Shown here in pieces: positions 17,401 through 24,558 of a stretch of DNA of 54,058 bases. Origin of the DNA: Clostridium sp. CAG:354_28_25 (GTDB taxonomy: Bacteria > Bacillota > Clostridia > TANB77 > CAG-508); the NCBI GenBank assembly GCA_001915925.1, contig MNRL01000001.1, positions 1 to 54,058 of the forward strand. The letters run 5' to 3'. The notes beneath the pieces are model-generated. The model saw only the letters and a program-made list of their open reading frames with translations, had not been told where the DNA came from and did not search any database. The first letter of the stretch is position 1. Each line of letters starts with the position of its first letter. A program made the translations under genes and the position numbers.

Positions 17401-18759
17401 GATAAAAGAACCACATCCTGAAGAACAAGCTTCATTAAGCATTATATTATCGATAGCTCCATTTTTAAGTCGTATGTATTTCATATCTTGACCACCAATG
17501 TCTACTATACTTGTAACATTTGGTTGAAATTTTTTGGCTGCTGTATAATGTGCGATTGTTTCAATTTCATTTAAATCAACGTTTAGAGCTGTTTGGATTA
17601 ACTTTTCACCATATCCTGTAACACCACTAAATCTTATTTTTGCTTTTGGTGGTAATACAGAATAAAGTTCCTTTAACATTTTCATAACACTTTTTAAAGG
17701 ATTTCCTTCATTATTTGCATATAGTGAATATAATAAATTATCTTCATTATCGGTTAATACTAATTTTGTAGTAGTAGAACCAGCGTCAATTCCTATAAAA
17801 CAATCTCCTTCAAAGCTATTTAAATCTTTTCTTGAAACTTTGGATTTTTCGTGTCTATCTTTAAATTCTTTATATTCATCCATAGAATTAAAAAGAGGAT
17901 CTATTGGATGAGTTGTATTGTCTTGGGAATTTCTTAAATTTTGTATTTTTTGTTTTAATTCATCTATTGATATTGGTGTATTACCAATTGCATCTAGACA
18001 GGCCCCCTTAGCTACTAAAAGATGAGCTTCTTCTGGTACAACGATTTCTTCAGGTTTTAAATGAAGAGTTTCTATAAATCTTTTTCTTAATTCAGGAAGA
18101 TAATTTAAAGGACCTCCTAAAAATGCTACTGTACCTCTTATAGGTCTTCCGCAAGCAAGACCACTTATTGTTTGATTAACAACTGCTTGAAAGATTGAAG
18201 CAGCAATATCAGATTTTTCTGCACCTTCATTTATTAAAGGTTGTACGTCAGTTTTGGCAAAAACTCCACAACGTGAAGCTATAGGATAGATTGTTGTATA
18301 GTCTTTTGCAAGTTCATTAAGTCCTGCTGTGTCTGTATCTAGTAGAGAAGCCATTTGATCTAGGAATGCACCTGTACCACCAGCACAAGTTCCATTCATT
18401 CTTTGTTCTATTGATTGATCAAAATATATAATTTTTGCATCTTCTCCACCTAATTCTATAACTACATCTGTTTGTGGAATAAATTTTTCAACAGCTCTTT
18501 TACAAGCTACAACTTCTTGAATAAAAGGTAGCCCCAAAAAAGTAGCTGCAGACATTGCGCCAGATCCTGTAAGTGCGATTGTAAATTTACTGTTTGGAAA
18601 CTTTTCTGGTAATGATTCCAAAACCTTGCAAACTGTGTTTTTAGTATCTGAAAAGTGTCTTGTGTAATCAGAATATATTTCTTTTTTATTAGAATCTATA
18701 ACTACAATTTTTACTGTTGTTGACCCAACATCTAGACCAACATGAAGTATATTTTCCAT
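14440..18759 (-). CDS. Giant 2-hydroxyacyl-CoA dehydratase activase-related protein
   Basis: A 1439-residue protein of the fused activase type found widely in Clostridia. Order: a BadF/BadG/HgdC-type ASKHA ATPase domain (about 1-260; GLDVGSTTVKIVVID, ELGGEDAKI, and MNGTCAGGTGAFLDQ with the cluster-binding cysteine), a second one (about 318-580; GIDAGSTTTKLVLTD, VDIGGQDMKYI, NEACSSGCGSF), a cysteine-bearing linker (RCNRCENHC), a DUF2229 domain (about 670-900) and a C-terminal part resembling the dehydratase subunits. In archetypal systems the activase uses ATP to inject an electron into a 2-hydroxyacyl-CoA dehydratase from a [4Fe-4S] cluster held between two monomers; two ATPase halves in one chain suggest an internal pseudo-dimer. 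The substrate is unknown; no dehydratase genes are adjacent. Start behind AGGAG at 18766-18770. It has its own promoter and terminator. Confidence 0.85.
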   Translation of the reverse strand: MENILHVGLDVGSTTVKIVVIDSNKKEIYSDYTRHFSDTKNTVCKVLESLPEKFPNSKFTIALTGSGAMSAATFLGLPFIQEVVACKRAVEKFIPQTDVVIELGGEDAKIIYFDQSIEQRMNGTCAGGTGAFLDQMASLLDTDTAGLNELAKDYTTIYPIASRCGVFAKTDVQPLINEGAEKSDIAASIFQAVVNQTISGLACGRPIRGTVAFLGGPLNYLPELRKRFIETLHLKPEEIVVPEEAHLLVAKGACLDAIGNTPISIDELKQKIQNLRNSQDNTTHPIDPLFNSMDEYKEFKDRHEKSKVSRKDLNSFEGDCFIGIDAGSTTTKLVLTDNEDNLLYSLYANNEGNPLKSVMKMLKELYSVLPPKAKIRFSGVTGYGEKLIQTALNVDLNEIETIAHYTAAKKFQPNVTSIVDIGGQDMKYIRLKNGAIDNIMLNEACSSGCGSFIETFAKSLNLSIEKFVEEAIVSKRPVDLGSRCTVFMNSKIKQAQKEGYSVGDISAGLSYSVIKNAIQKVMKVRDVSTLGEHIVVQGGTFYNDAVLRAFEKIVGKNVVRPDISGLMGAYGVAILARQQYESNLDMEYYSTITKNDDLDKLEIKVSHARCNRCENHCLLTINTFNNGHKHISGNRCEKGAGIVTGNSELPNLIKYKQERLFNYKPLDEKDAPRGTIGIPRVLNMYEDYPFWFTFFTSLGFRVIISEKSNRKTYEKGMESMPSESVCYPAKLSHGHIISLIQSGIKTIFYPCMPYSRKEYEKADNHYNCPIVISYSEVLKNNVEELKNPDIKFLNPFLPFDAKNLTKRILELDEFKEYNFNKKELMEAAKKAEEEYQNFKNDICKKGKEAVEYIDKHNLKGIVLAGRPYHSDPEINHGIDTLITSLGLCVLTEDSVANQVEAKRPLRVVDQWVFHARLYAAAEFVGHHDNLELIQLNSFGCGVDAVTTDQVEEILSSYGKMYTLIKIDEVNNLGAVRIRIRSLLASMNKRLAAKNDESNDGNYGINKKIFTKEMKKDYTILCPQMAPIHFELLETAMRTAGYNLVLLRECTQKTVETGLKYVNNDACYPSILVTGQMIEALESGKYDPNKTALIMSQTGGGCRATNYIGFIRKALKDAGYPNIPVISFNVVGMEKVPGFKLTIPLLEKLLRGVLYGDLLQKMLTKNRAYEKNKGETQALFDKWMEKCKEILKNGNSKEFKQSIYDIVNDFEKIELDTSIEKPKVGIVGEVLIKYHPFGNNFVADLLEKEGAEVVLPDFMGFIKFMATHKVTFNSLLRTNPIVAKISKAAISLIDILEKDSKEALGKSKKDYLPPCNIWHLENTVKDILSIGNQTGEGWFLTAEMIEYIEHGIPNIICVQPFACLPNHVVGKGVIKTIREKYPNANISPVDYDPGASESNQTNRIKLLMTVAKDNLKREKLHKEGIEKENKETSNVNYSNK

Positions 18760-18780
18760 ATATTTCTCCTTTCATAACTT

Positions 18781-18804
18781 TTGTAAAAAAGCATAATTTT
18801 ACAA
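18781..18804. promoter_or_regulatory. Inverted repeat at the transcription start of the activase gene
   Basis: TTGTAAAA (18781-18788) and TTTTACAA (18797-18804) are perfect reverse complements separated by eight bases. The right arm lies at the expected transcription start of the minus-strand promoter at 18809-18837, the position of a repressor operator. A 5' UTR hairpin is the alternative. Confidence 0.45.
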
Positions 18805-18808
18805 GCTA

Positions 18809-18837
18809 ATTGTATACGGAAAAAGCCATTTTGTCAA
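18809..18837 (-). promoter_or_regulatory. Promoter of the giant activase gene
   Basis: On the minus strand: TTGACA (18837-18832), 17-base spacer, TACAAT (18814-18809). The leader to the ATG is about 40 bases. Confidence 0.8.
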
Positions 18838-18913
18838 ATTGTAAAAAAAGGAAAAACAGTTATATTTTATACTTGTCTTTCATAATAATTAATCAAGAAA
18901 AAGGAGGGATAAA

Positions 18914-19486
18914 ATGAAAAAGAAAGAAGGGTTTTTAATAGTATTTTTTTTAGTATTATTAGTAGTAATTTTAGGTGTAGTAATATATTATTTTAATAAA
19001 AATAAATTGGAAGAGACAAATGAAATAGTACAAGAATATGTTCCAGCAGAAGAAGTTAGTGATGAGCAATTAAGAAGTACCATTATTTCATTATATTTTG
19101 TTAATAAAGATAGTGGAGAAATTAATCCTGAGGCTAGGACAATAAATATTAATCTATTATTAGAGAATCCATATAAATATTTATTAGAACAATTAATAGA
19201 AGGACCAAAAAATGAAAAATTACAGAAAGTAATACCAGATAATACTAAAATTAATAATGTAGAATTAAAAGGGGATATTTTATATATAGATTTTTCACAC
19301 GAATTTATTGATAATGCATTAGAAGGAAAAGAGAACGAAAGTAAAATAATAGAAACAATAGTAAAAACAGTTACAGAATTAAATGAAGTTAATGCCATAA
19401 AAATATTAATTGATGGGGAAGAAAATAAATGTTTTAAAGATGAAGAAATTAATTTCGAAAAAGAATTTTTAAGAGAAGATTATTAA
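18914..19486 (+). CDS. GerMN domain membrane protein
   Basis: A 190-residue protein with a short basic N-terminus, one transmembrane segment (about 7-27) and an extracellular domain (about 60-180) that fits the GerMN fold: ISLYFVNKDSGEINPEAR, YLLEQLIEGPKNEKLQKVIP, GDILYIDFSHEF and a final IKILIDGEE strand. GerMN domains occur in GerM, needed for sporulation and germination in Bacillus, and in many clostridial surface proteins. There is no lipobox cysteine. Ribosome binding site AAAGGAGGG at 18900-18908. Its end overlaps a small minus-strand gene by four bases. A role in the spore envelope or cell surface is likely but not proven. Confidence 0.8.
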   Translation: MKKKEGFLIVFFLVLLVVILGVVIYYFNKNKLEETNEIVQEYVPAEEVSDEQLRSTIISLYFVNKDSGEINPEARTININLLLENPYKYLLEQLIEGPKNEKLQKVIPDNTKINNVELKGDILYIDFSHEFIDNALEGKENESKIIETIVKTVTELNEVNAIKILIDGEENKCFKDEEINFEKEFLREDY

Positions 19487-19623
19487 TTTTGTTTTTTAAT
19501 AAATTCAGCAAAATTTTTTGTTTTTAATAAAATCGTAAATTTATTTAAAAAATTTTCTACTTGGTAAAGTGAACAAATAAAATTATTTTTTTTATTTATA
19601 ATATCTTTTTTAGGAATATTCAT
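19483..19623 (-). CDS. Small protein of 46 residues
   Basis: An unbroken frame from ATG (19623-19621) to TAA (19485-19483), behind a perfect GGAGG five bases before the ATG and a TATAAT further up on the minus strand. The product begins MNIPKKDIINKK, has one cysteine (FICSLYQVENF) and ends KTKNFAEFIKKQN; it is basic and probably helical, with no membrane segment. It is convergent with the GerMN gene, overlapping its stop by four bases, and divergent from the tRNA methyltransferase gene. I recognise no family. The ribosome binding site makes it more convincing than its length alone. Confidence 0.6.
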   Translation of the reverse strand: MNIPKKDIINKKNNFICSLYQVENFLNKFTILLKTKNFAEFIKKQN

Positions 19624-19699
19624 AATGACCTCCAAATTTGAAAAAATTAAATATTTATTATATAATATGAAATGAGATTTATTATGTTGAGGAATAATT

Positions 19700-20437
19700 A
19701 TGGATTTAAAAGAAAATGAAAGAATAGATGATTTAGAATATAAAGGATTAAAAATTATACAAAATGAAAACTATTTTTGTTTTGGTATAGATAGTATTTT
19801 ATTAAGTGATTTTGCAAAAGATTTAAAAAAAGATAGTAATATATTAGATATAGGAACAGGCACAGGAATAATAAGTATATTACTATCAAAAAAAACAGAA
19901 TGTAAAAAAATATACGCTTTAGAAATTCAAAAGGAAATTTCGGAAATGGCAGGTAGAAGTATTAAATTAAATAACTTAGAAAATACAATCGAAATAATTA
20001 ATGATAATATAAAAAATATAGAGAAATATTTAGATAAAAATTCTATTAATGCAATTGTTACAAATCCACCATATAAAAAAGAAAATTGTGGAGTGAAAAA
20101 TGAAAATATAAATAAATTAATTTCTAGACATGAGATTACAGCTAATTTAGAGGATTTTATTTCCCATGGAAGTAATGTATTAAAAGATAAAGGCGCATTT
20201 TATATGGTAAATAGACCAGAAAGATTAGCTGAAATAATAAATTTATTTAAAAAATATATGATAGAACCTAAAAAACTAAGACTAGTTTATCCAAAAGTTA
20301 ATAATAAACCTAATTTAATTTTGATAAAGGGAGTAAAAAATGCTAAATCATTTTTAGAAATAGAAAGACCATTAGTTATATACAACGAAGATAATACATA
20401 TACAGATGAAATATTAAAAATATATAATAAAAAATAG
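19700..20437 (+). CDS. trmN6: tRNA1(Val) (adenine-37-N6)-methyltransferase-like protein
   Basis: A 245-residue SAM-dependent methyltransferase of the YabB/YfiC (TrmN6) family. It has the SAM motif LDIGTGTGIISILLS (about 52-66), an acidic EIQ after strand 2, and the N6-adenine signature NPPY (about 119-122) that marks adenine N6-methyltransferases. The N-terminus (ERIDDLEYKGLKIIQNENYF) is typical. Family members modify A37 of tRNA-Val in E. coli; the precise target here is not known. The gene lies directly before rsmI, the same order as yabB-rsmI(yabC)-abrB in Bacillus. Weak ribosome binding site TTGAGGA at 19686-19692. Confidence 0.88.
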   Translation: MDLKENERIDDLEYKGLKIIQNENYFCFGIDSILLSDFAKDLKKDSNILDIGTGTGIISILLSKKTECKKIYALEIQKEISEMAGRSIKLNNLENTIEIINDNIKNIEKYLDKNSINAIVTNPPYKKENCGVKNENINKLISRHEITANLEDFISHGSNVLKDKGAFYMVNRPERLAEIINLFKKYMIEPKKLRLVYPKVNNKPNLILIKGVKNAKSFLEIERPLVIYNEDNTYTDEILKIYNKK

Positions 20438-20446
20438 GGGGGAAGA

Positions 20447-21274
20447 ATGAAAGGTAAACTTTACATAGTAGCAACGCCTATAGGCAATTTAGATGATATT
20501 ACATTAAGAGCTATTAACACATTAAAACAAGTTGATATAATAATAGCAGAAGATACAAGGCATTCATTAAAATTATTAAATCATTTAGAAATTACTAAGC
20601 CTTTAATAAGTTATCATAGACATAATGAAGAAGAAAAAACAGACATGATATTAAATAAAATAGAAGAAGGGAATAACATTGCTTTAATTTCAGATGCGGG
20701 AACACCAGTTATTTCTGACCCTGGAGAATTTATTGTAAAAGAAGCGCTAGAAAGAAATATAGAAGTTGTTCCAATTCCAGGGGCTTGTGCAATAATAACA
20801 GCTTTAATGTCAGCAGGAGTAAATACAAGGAGCTTTACTTTTTATGGATTTTTATCTTTAAATAAAAAGCTAAGAACTAAAGAATTAGAACAAATTAGAA
20901 GCAATAGAAATACTATCATTTTATATGAAGCGCCACACAAAATTATAAATACTTTAAAAGATTTAGAAAATTATGTAGGAGATAGAAAAATTGTACTAGC
21001 TAGGGAACTAACAAAAATACATGAAGAATTTATTAGAGGAACTATTGAAGAAGTACGAGAAAAAATAACAACACCTAAAGGCGAATATGTAATAATTATA
21101 GATGAGAATAGTGATATAGATACTAACGAAGAAAATGAATTAAATAAATTAACATTAGAAGAACATTTTGAATATTATAAAAAAATCGGATTAGACAAAA
21201 AAGATATAATAAAGAAAATTGCGAAAGATAGGAATGTTCCTAAAAATGAAATTTACCAACATTTTATAAATTAA
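20447..21274 (+). CDS. rsmI: 16S rRNA (cytidine-1402-2'-O)-methyltransferase
   Basis: A 275-residue RsmI of the tetrapyrrole-methylase fold, which adds the 2'-O-methyl on C1402 in the ribosomal decoding centre. Signature blocks: LYIVATPIGNLDDITLRA (about 4-21), AEDTRHS, the SAM-pocket ALISDAGTPVISDPGE (about 80-95), PGACAIITALMSAG, and FYGFL. C-terminal extension ends in a helix-turn-helix-like KDIIKKIAKDRNVPKNEIYQ. Ribosome binding site GGGGGGAAG is nine bases after the trmN6 stop, so the two are cotranscribed. Confidence 0.96.
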   Translation: MKGKLYIVATPIGNLDDITLRAINTLKQVDIIIAEDTRHSLKLLNHLEITKPLISYHRHNEEEKTDMILNKIEEGNNIALISDAGTPVISDPGEFIVKEALERNIEVVPIPGACAIITALMSAGVNTRSFTFYGFLSLNKKLRTKELEQIRSNRNTIILYEAPHKIINTLKDLENYVGDRKIVLARELTKIHEEFIRGTIEEVREKITTPKGEYVIIIDENSDIDTNEENELNKLTLEEHFEYYKKIGLDKKDIIKKIAKDRNVPKNEIYQHFIN

Positions 21275-21290
21275 TTTAATACACACATAG

Positions 21291-21322
21291 AAAAAGATTG
21301 TAATGATAGTTACAATCTTTTT
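21291..21322 (+). terminator. Bidirectional terminator between rsmI and abrB
   Basis: AAAAAGATTGTAA (21291-21303) and TTACAATCTTTTT (21310-21322) form a perfect 13-base stem with a six-base loop. The flanking A and T runs let it work for both convergent genes. Confidence 0.85.
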
Positions 21323-21339
21323 CCAATATATAATGTATT

Positions 21340-21591
21340 TTATTTATCTTCTGTTTTAGCTAAATTTTCTATACATTTTGGGCAAACTAATTTATCTTTA
21401 TAAGTAATTAATTTTTTTGTGCTTCCGCAAAAGATACAATTAGGTTCATATTTTTTTAGAACTATGGAAGATCCATCAACATATATTTCTATTGGATCTT
21501 TTTCTTTTATGTCAAATTTATTTCTTAACTCTATAGGAATAACAACTCTTCCTAATTCATCCACTCTTCTTACAATTCCTGTTGATTTCAT
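21340..21591 (-). CDS. abrB: AbrB/SpoVT-type regulator with zinc-ribbon tail
   Basis: An 83-residue transition-state regulator. Residues 1-47 form the swapped-hairpin AbrB DNA-binding domain (MKSTGIVRRVDELGRVVIPI, ELRNKFDIKEKDPIEIYVDG). Residues 52-74 carry two cysteine pairs, CIFC and CPKC, consistent with a small zinc ribbon, as in Bacillus AbrB-like proteins of Clostridia. AbrB-type proteins repress stationary-phase, competence and sporulation genes. Located after rsmI as in Bacillus, but convergent with it here. Ribosome binding site GGGAGG. Confidence 0.88.
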   Translation of the reverse strand: MKSTGIVRRVDELGRVVIPIELRNKFDIKEKDPIEIYVDGSSIVLKKYEPNCIFCGSTKKLITYKDKLVCPKCIENLAKTEDK

Positions 21592-21634
21592 TTACAATCC
21601 TCCCTAATCAAATTAAACGACAAATTATACTACA

Positions 21635-21663
21635 ATAATACCATATTTTATCTTTTTGGTCAA
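21635..21663 (-). promoter_or_regulatory. Promoter of abrB
   Basis: Minus strand: TTGACC (21663-21658), 17-base spacer, TATTAT (21640-21635), about 45 bases before the ATG. Confidence 0.65.
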
Positions 21664-21754
21664 TAATTTAAGAAGAATTATATTTTCCTATTTTTGGAAA
21701 TAGTTTGTATAAATTTAAGAATTAATTAATAGAATAAAATATGGGGGAAATAAA

Positions 21755-22340
21755 ATGTTAAATAAGTTATGGCCAGGTTTTATCATTATTTCATTTATTT
21801 ATGCGGTATTTAAATTCAATATGAATGAATTAAATAATGCTATTTTTGAATCATGTAAACAAACAGTCGAAATGATTTTAAGTTTTATTGGCGTTATGTG
21901 TATGTGGAATGGGATAATGGAAATTATTAAAGAAACGACTTTAATTAACAAGATAACTAAATGTTTGTCACCACTTATGAAATTTCTATTTCCAGATATA
22001 AAAAGGGAAAATAAAGCATATAAAGAAATATCTATGAATATTGTGGCAAATCTATTGGGACTAGGTAATGCTGCTACTCCATTAGGATTAAAAGCTATAA
22101 AAACATTACAAGAGGAAAACTCAAACAAAGAGGAGCTATCAGACTCAATGATAATGTTTATTATTTTAAATACGATATCAATACAACTTATTCCAACTAC
22201 TGTGATTGCAATAAGAAGCTCACTTCGGTTCGAGCAATCCTTCTAAAATCATATTGCCTGTTTGGATAGCTACGATTGTTGCAGCTATAGCAGGAATAAC
22301 ATCTGTAAAAATATTATCTAAAAAAGGAGCTCGTAAATGA
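21755..22340 (+). pseudogene. spmA: Spore maturation protein A, interrupted by a frameshift
   Basis: The first 157 residues (21755-22225) match SpmA, a multi-membrane-segment protein of the nucleoside-recognition (Gate) family needed with SpmB for spore core dehydration: IIKETTLINKITKCLSPLMKF and GNAATPLGLKAI are visible. The frame then hits TAA at 22244. Removing one base near 22226 (CTTCGG instead of CTTGG) restores the expected SLGSSNPSKIILPVWIATI and an end at 22338-22340, overlapping the spmB ATG by ATGA; the repaired protein has 194 residues, the normal size. So a single-base insertion, a sequencing error, or a +1 frameshift site (CUU followed by the rare Arg codon CGG) are the choices. 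Ribosome binding site GGGGGA. Confidence 0.85.
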
Positions 22341-22861
22341 ATTTTATAAATTATATTTCAACGATTATAATACCTTTTGTAATTGTATTTGCGATAGGAT
22401 ATGGAATTGCAGAGAAAAAGAATGTGTATGATATTTTTATTGTCGGGGCAAAGAAGGGAGTAAAAATAGTAATTAAATTATTTCCAACTTTATTAGCAAT
22501 ATTTCTAGCTATTAATTTATTAAAAAGTTCTGGAATAATTAATTTTGTGATAGAGTTAATTTCACCATTGCTAAAATTATTAAATATTCCTGCAGAAATA
22601 ATGCCTTTGGCTATTTTAAGACCAATTTCTGGAAGTGCATCAATGGGAATTGCGACAAATATTATGCAAGAAAATGGAGTTGATAGTAAGATTGGTCTAA
22701 TTGCATCAACAATAATGGGAGCTACAGAAACTACTTTTTATACAATAGCTTTATATACGAGTTCTATTGGAGTAAAAAAAATAAGATTTACATTGGTTTC
22801 ATCACTAATAGCAAATTTTGTGGGTGTAGCCACAGCCATTCTAATATTTAATTATATGTAG
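22337..22861 (+). CDS. spmB: Spore maturation protein B
   Basis: A 174-residue membrane protein of the SpmB family, with five or so hydrophobic segments and the Gate-domain motif LRPISGSASMGIATNIMQ (about 93-110) and IASTIMGATETTFYTIALY (about 121-139). SpmA and SpmB act together in dehydration of the spore core. Its ATG overlaps the repaired spmA stop, so its translation would depend on the reading frame at the end of spmA; the early stop of spmA at 22246 could lower coupling. Confidence 0.93.
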   Translation: MNFINYISTIIIPFVIVFAIGYGIAEKKNVYDIFIVGAKKGVKIVIKLFPTLLAIFLAINLLKSSGIINFVIELISPLLKLLNIPAEIMPLAILRPISGSASMGIATNIMQENGVDSKIGLIASTIMGATETTFYTIALYTSSIGVKKIRFTLVSSLIANFVGVATAILIFNYM

Positions 22862-22937
22862 AAAAATGTCGAAGAGTTTTTGTTGACAAGTTAATAAAAA
22901 GAGAGTAAGATATAAAAAATTAATTCAAAGAGGAAAT

Positions 22938-23042
22938 ATGTTTTTTAAAATCTTAATTTTTATTTCAATTTATTTTTTTATAAAAAAAACAATTCAACGA
23001 ATTATTTCGAAAAAAATCCAAAACAAATTAAAAAATAGTTAA
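22938..23042 (+). CDS. Small hydrophobic protein of 34 residues
   Basis: ATG at 22938 behind AGAGGAAAT, TAA at 23040. The product begins MFFKILIFISIYFFIKK (one membrane segment) and ends in a basic tail KKIQNKLKNS. It follows spmB and might be a small sporulation membrane protein or simply an AT-rich frame that happens to be open. No family recognised. Low to moderate support. Confidence 0.35.
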   Translation: MFFKILIFISIYFFIKKTIQRIISKKIQNKLKNS

Positions 23043-23049
23043 TAATCTT

Positions 23050-23141
23050 ACAGAAGGAGCAATTTTTGCATGTATATAATTATTACAGCTCCCCCAATAA
23101 ATGAATAATTACATAAAAAAATAATATAATGTTCCTTCTGT
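23050..23141. repeat. Inverted repeat with inner arms beside rlmH
   Basis: ACAGAAGGA (23050-23058) is the exact reverse complement of TCCTTCTGT (23133-23141), about 75 bases apart. Inside, ATGTA...ATTATT (23069-23083) can pair with AATAATTACAT (23104-23114), so the whole 92 bases may form one long branched hairpin, or be a small palindromic mobile remnant. It lies just downstream of rlmH on the minus strand. Confidence 0.45.
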
Positions 23142-23153
23142 AGCCCCCATATA

Positions 23154-23636
23154 TTACCAATGATAAGTTTCGTTATTAGAAATTTTAAAAGCTCTAAATA
23201 ATTGCTCTAACAAAAATACACGTATTAATTGGTGTGGAAATGTCATTTTAGAAAAACAAATTTTTTCATCTGCGCAGTTTAAAACTTCAGAAGATATTCC
23301 TAAAGTTCCACCAATAATAAATGTAATTGAGCTATTATAATTAAGAGATATCGAATCAATTTTAGAGGAAAACTCTTCAGATGAAAATTGTTTTCCATGT
23401 AAATCTAAACAAATTTTATATGAATCTTTTTTTAAATGCGATAATATTTTTTTACCTTCAGTATTTTTTATATTTTCAATAATTTTATCATTTAGTTTTG
23501 AAGGTAATTTTTCATCAGAGAGTTCTATTATATTTAAATTACAATATTTAGAAAGCCTTTTAGAATATTCATTTATAGCATCTTTAAAAAAACTTTCTTT
23601 AATTTTTCCAATACATATTATATTAATTGATAACAT
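23154..23636 (-). CDS. rlmH: 23S rRNA (pseudouridine-1915-N3)-methyltransferase
   Basis: A 160-residue SPOUT-family methyltransferase RlmH that methylates pseudouridine 1915 in helix 69 of 23S rRNA. The N-terminal INIICIGKIKESFFKDAINEYSKR pattern, the SAM-binding trefoil knot segment ITFIIGGTLGISSEVL (about 104-119) and the C-terminal MTFPHQLIRVFLLEQLFRAF with a final YHW are the family signature; the usual end is YHK or YHY. Length matches (155-160). It lies near walJ on the same strand, a common neighbourhood in Firmicutes. Confidence 0.95.
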   Translation of the reverse strand: MLSINIICIGKIKESFFKDAINEYSKRLSKYCNLNIIELSDEKLPSKLNDKIIENIKNTEGKKILSHLKKDSYKICLDLHGKQFSSEEFSSKIDSISLNYNSSITFIIGGTLGISSEVLNCADEKICFSKMTFPHQLIRVFLLEQLFRAFKISNNETYHW

Positions 23637-23703
23637 GGTAAACTCCTTAAATTTATTTTTTGAAAGGTATTAAAAATGTTTAATAGTAGTTAGTATAAAA
23701 ATA

Positions 23704-23733
23704 AACTGCTATATATGTTTATCTATAGCAGTT
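23704..23733 (-). terminator. Terminator after walJ
   Basis: AACTGCTATA (23704-23713) and TATAGCAGTT (23724-23733) form a perfect 10-base stem; on the minus strand it follows the walJ stop and is followed by a T-rich stretch. An A-run on the other side makes a T-run in front, so it may be bidirectional. Confidence 0.65.
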
Positions 23734-23748
23734 AAAAAATATTCTATG

Positions 23749-24540
23749 TTAAGAAACTGTAACTATTTTACTTGGTTCATTTCTATTAGCAACAGATACT
23801 CTAATAGAATTTTCGTCAAAATTACTGCTTATTAATTCTTCTATAACTGTTTGATAAGCTAATTCCGGAAAATTATTTTCCTTACTTAAATGTCCAAGCA
23901 TTACTTCTTTTAAAGATCCTTTTAATAAGTAAGCAATTGTTTTACCAGCCATTTCGTTTGGTAGATGACCATTTGGACCTAAAATCCTTGTCTTTAAATA
24001 ATATGGGTATTTTCCAGATTTTAATATTTCTGGATCATAGTTAGATTCTAATAAAATAAAAGAACTACCATCCAATTTATTTACAATTGACTTGGTCATA
24101 TGTCCAATATCTGTTGCAATGCTAATTTTTTCATTATTATTTATAATGTTAAAACCACAAGGATCAGCAGCATCATGTGGAATAGAAAATGGATTAATTA
24201 TTAAATCACCAATTTCAAATTTTTCATATGATTTAAAGAACTTTTGGTTTGTATCTGAAATTCTTTCTTTTTGCTTTGGCATTGCATCCCAAGTTTTTTC
24301 ATTTGCATATACTGGTATGTTATACTTAGAAGAAACCATCCCTAAACTTTGAACATGGTCAGAATGTTCATGAGTAACAATAATGGCATTAATATCACTA
24401 AGAGATATATCACTAGAAGATAAAGCGGAAGTTAGCTTTTTCAAACTAACTCCACTATCTACTAATATTTTTGTATTGTCACTTTCTATAAATAAGCTAT
24501 TTCCAGTACTGCCACTATATAAACTTCTAAAATTTAACAT
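23749..24540 (-). CDS. walJ: MBL-fold metallohydrolase WalJ/YycJ
   Basis: A 263-residue metallo-beta-lactamase-fold protein of the YycJ type. The metal site motif THEHSDHVQSL (about 56-66) is intact, with later ligand histidines in SIPHDA and LLGHLS-like segments. The N-terminus LYSGSTGNSLFIES is typical of the family. In Bacillus walJ belongs to the WalRK operon and influences coordination of cell division with DNA replication or repair; a nuclease activity is suspected for the family. Here it follows murA (18-base gap) and precedes rlmH, without walR/walK in the window. Confidence 0.87.
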   Translation of the reverse strand: MLNFRSLYSGSTGNSLFIESDNTKILVDSGVSLKKLTSALSSSDISLSDINAIIVTHEHSDHVQSLGMVSSKYNIPVYANEKTWDAMPKQKERISDTNQKFFKSYEKFEIGDLIINPFSIPHDAADPCGFNIINNNEKISIATDIGHMTKSIVNKLDGSSFILLESNYDPEILKSGKYPYYLKTRILGPNGHLPNEMAGKTIAYLLKGSLKEVMLGHLSKENNFPELAYQTVIEELISSNFDENSIRVSVANRNEPSKIVTVS

Positions 24541-24558
24541 ATTAATTTCATCCTTTGC

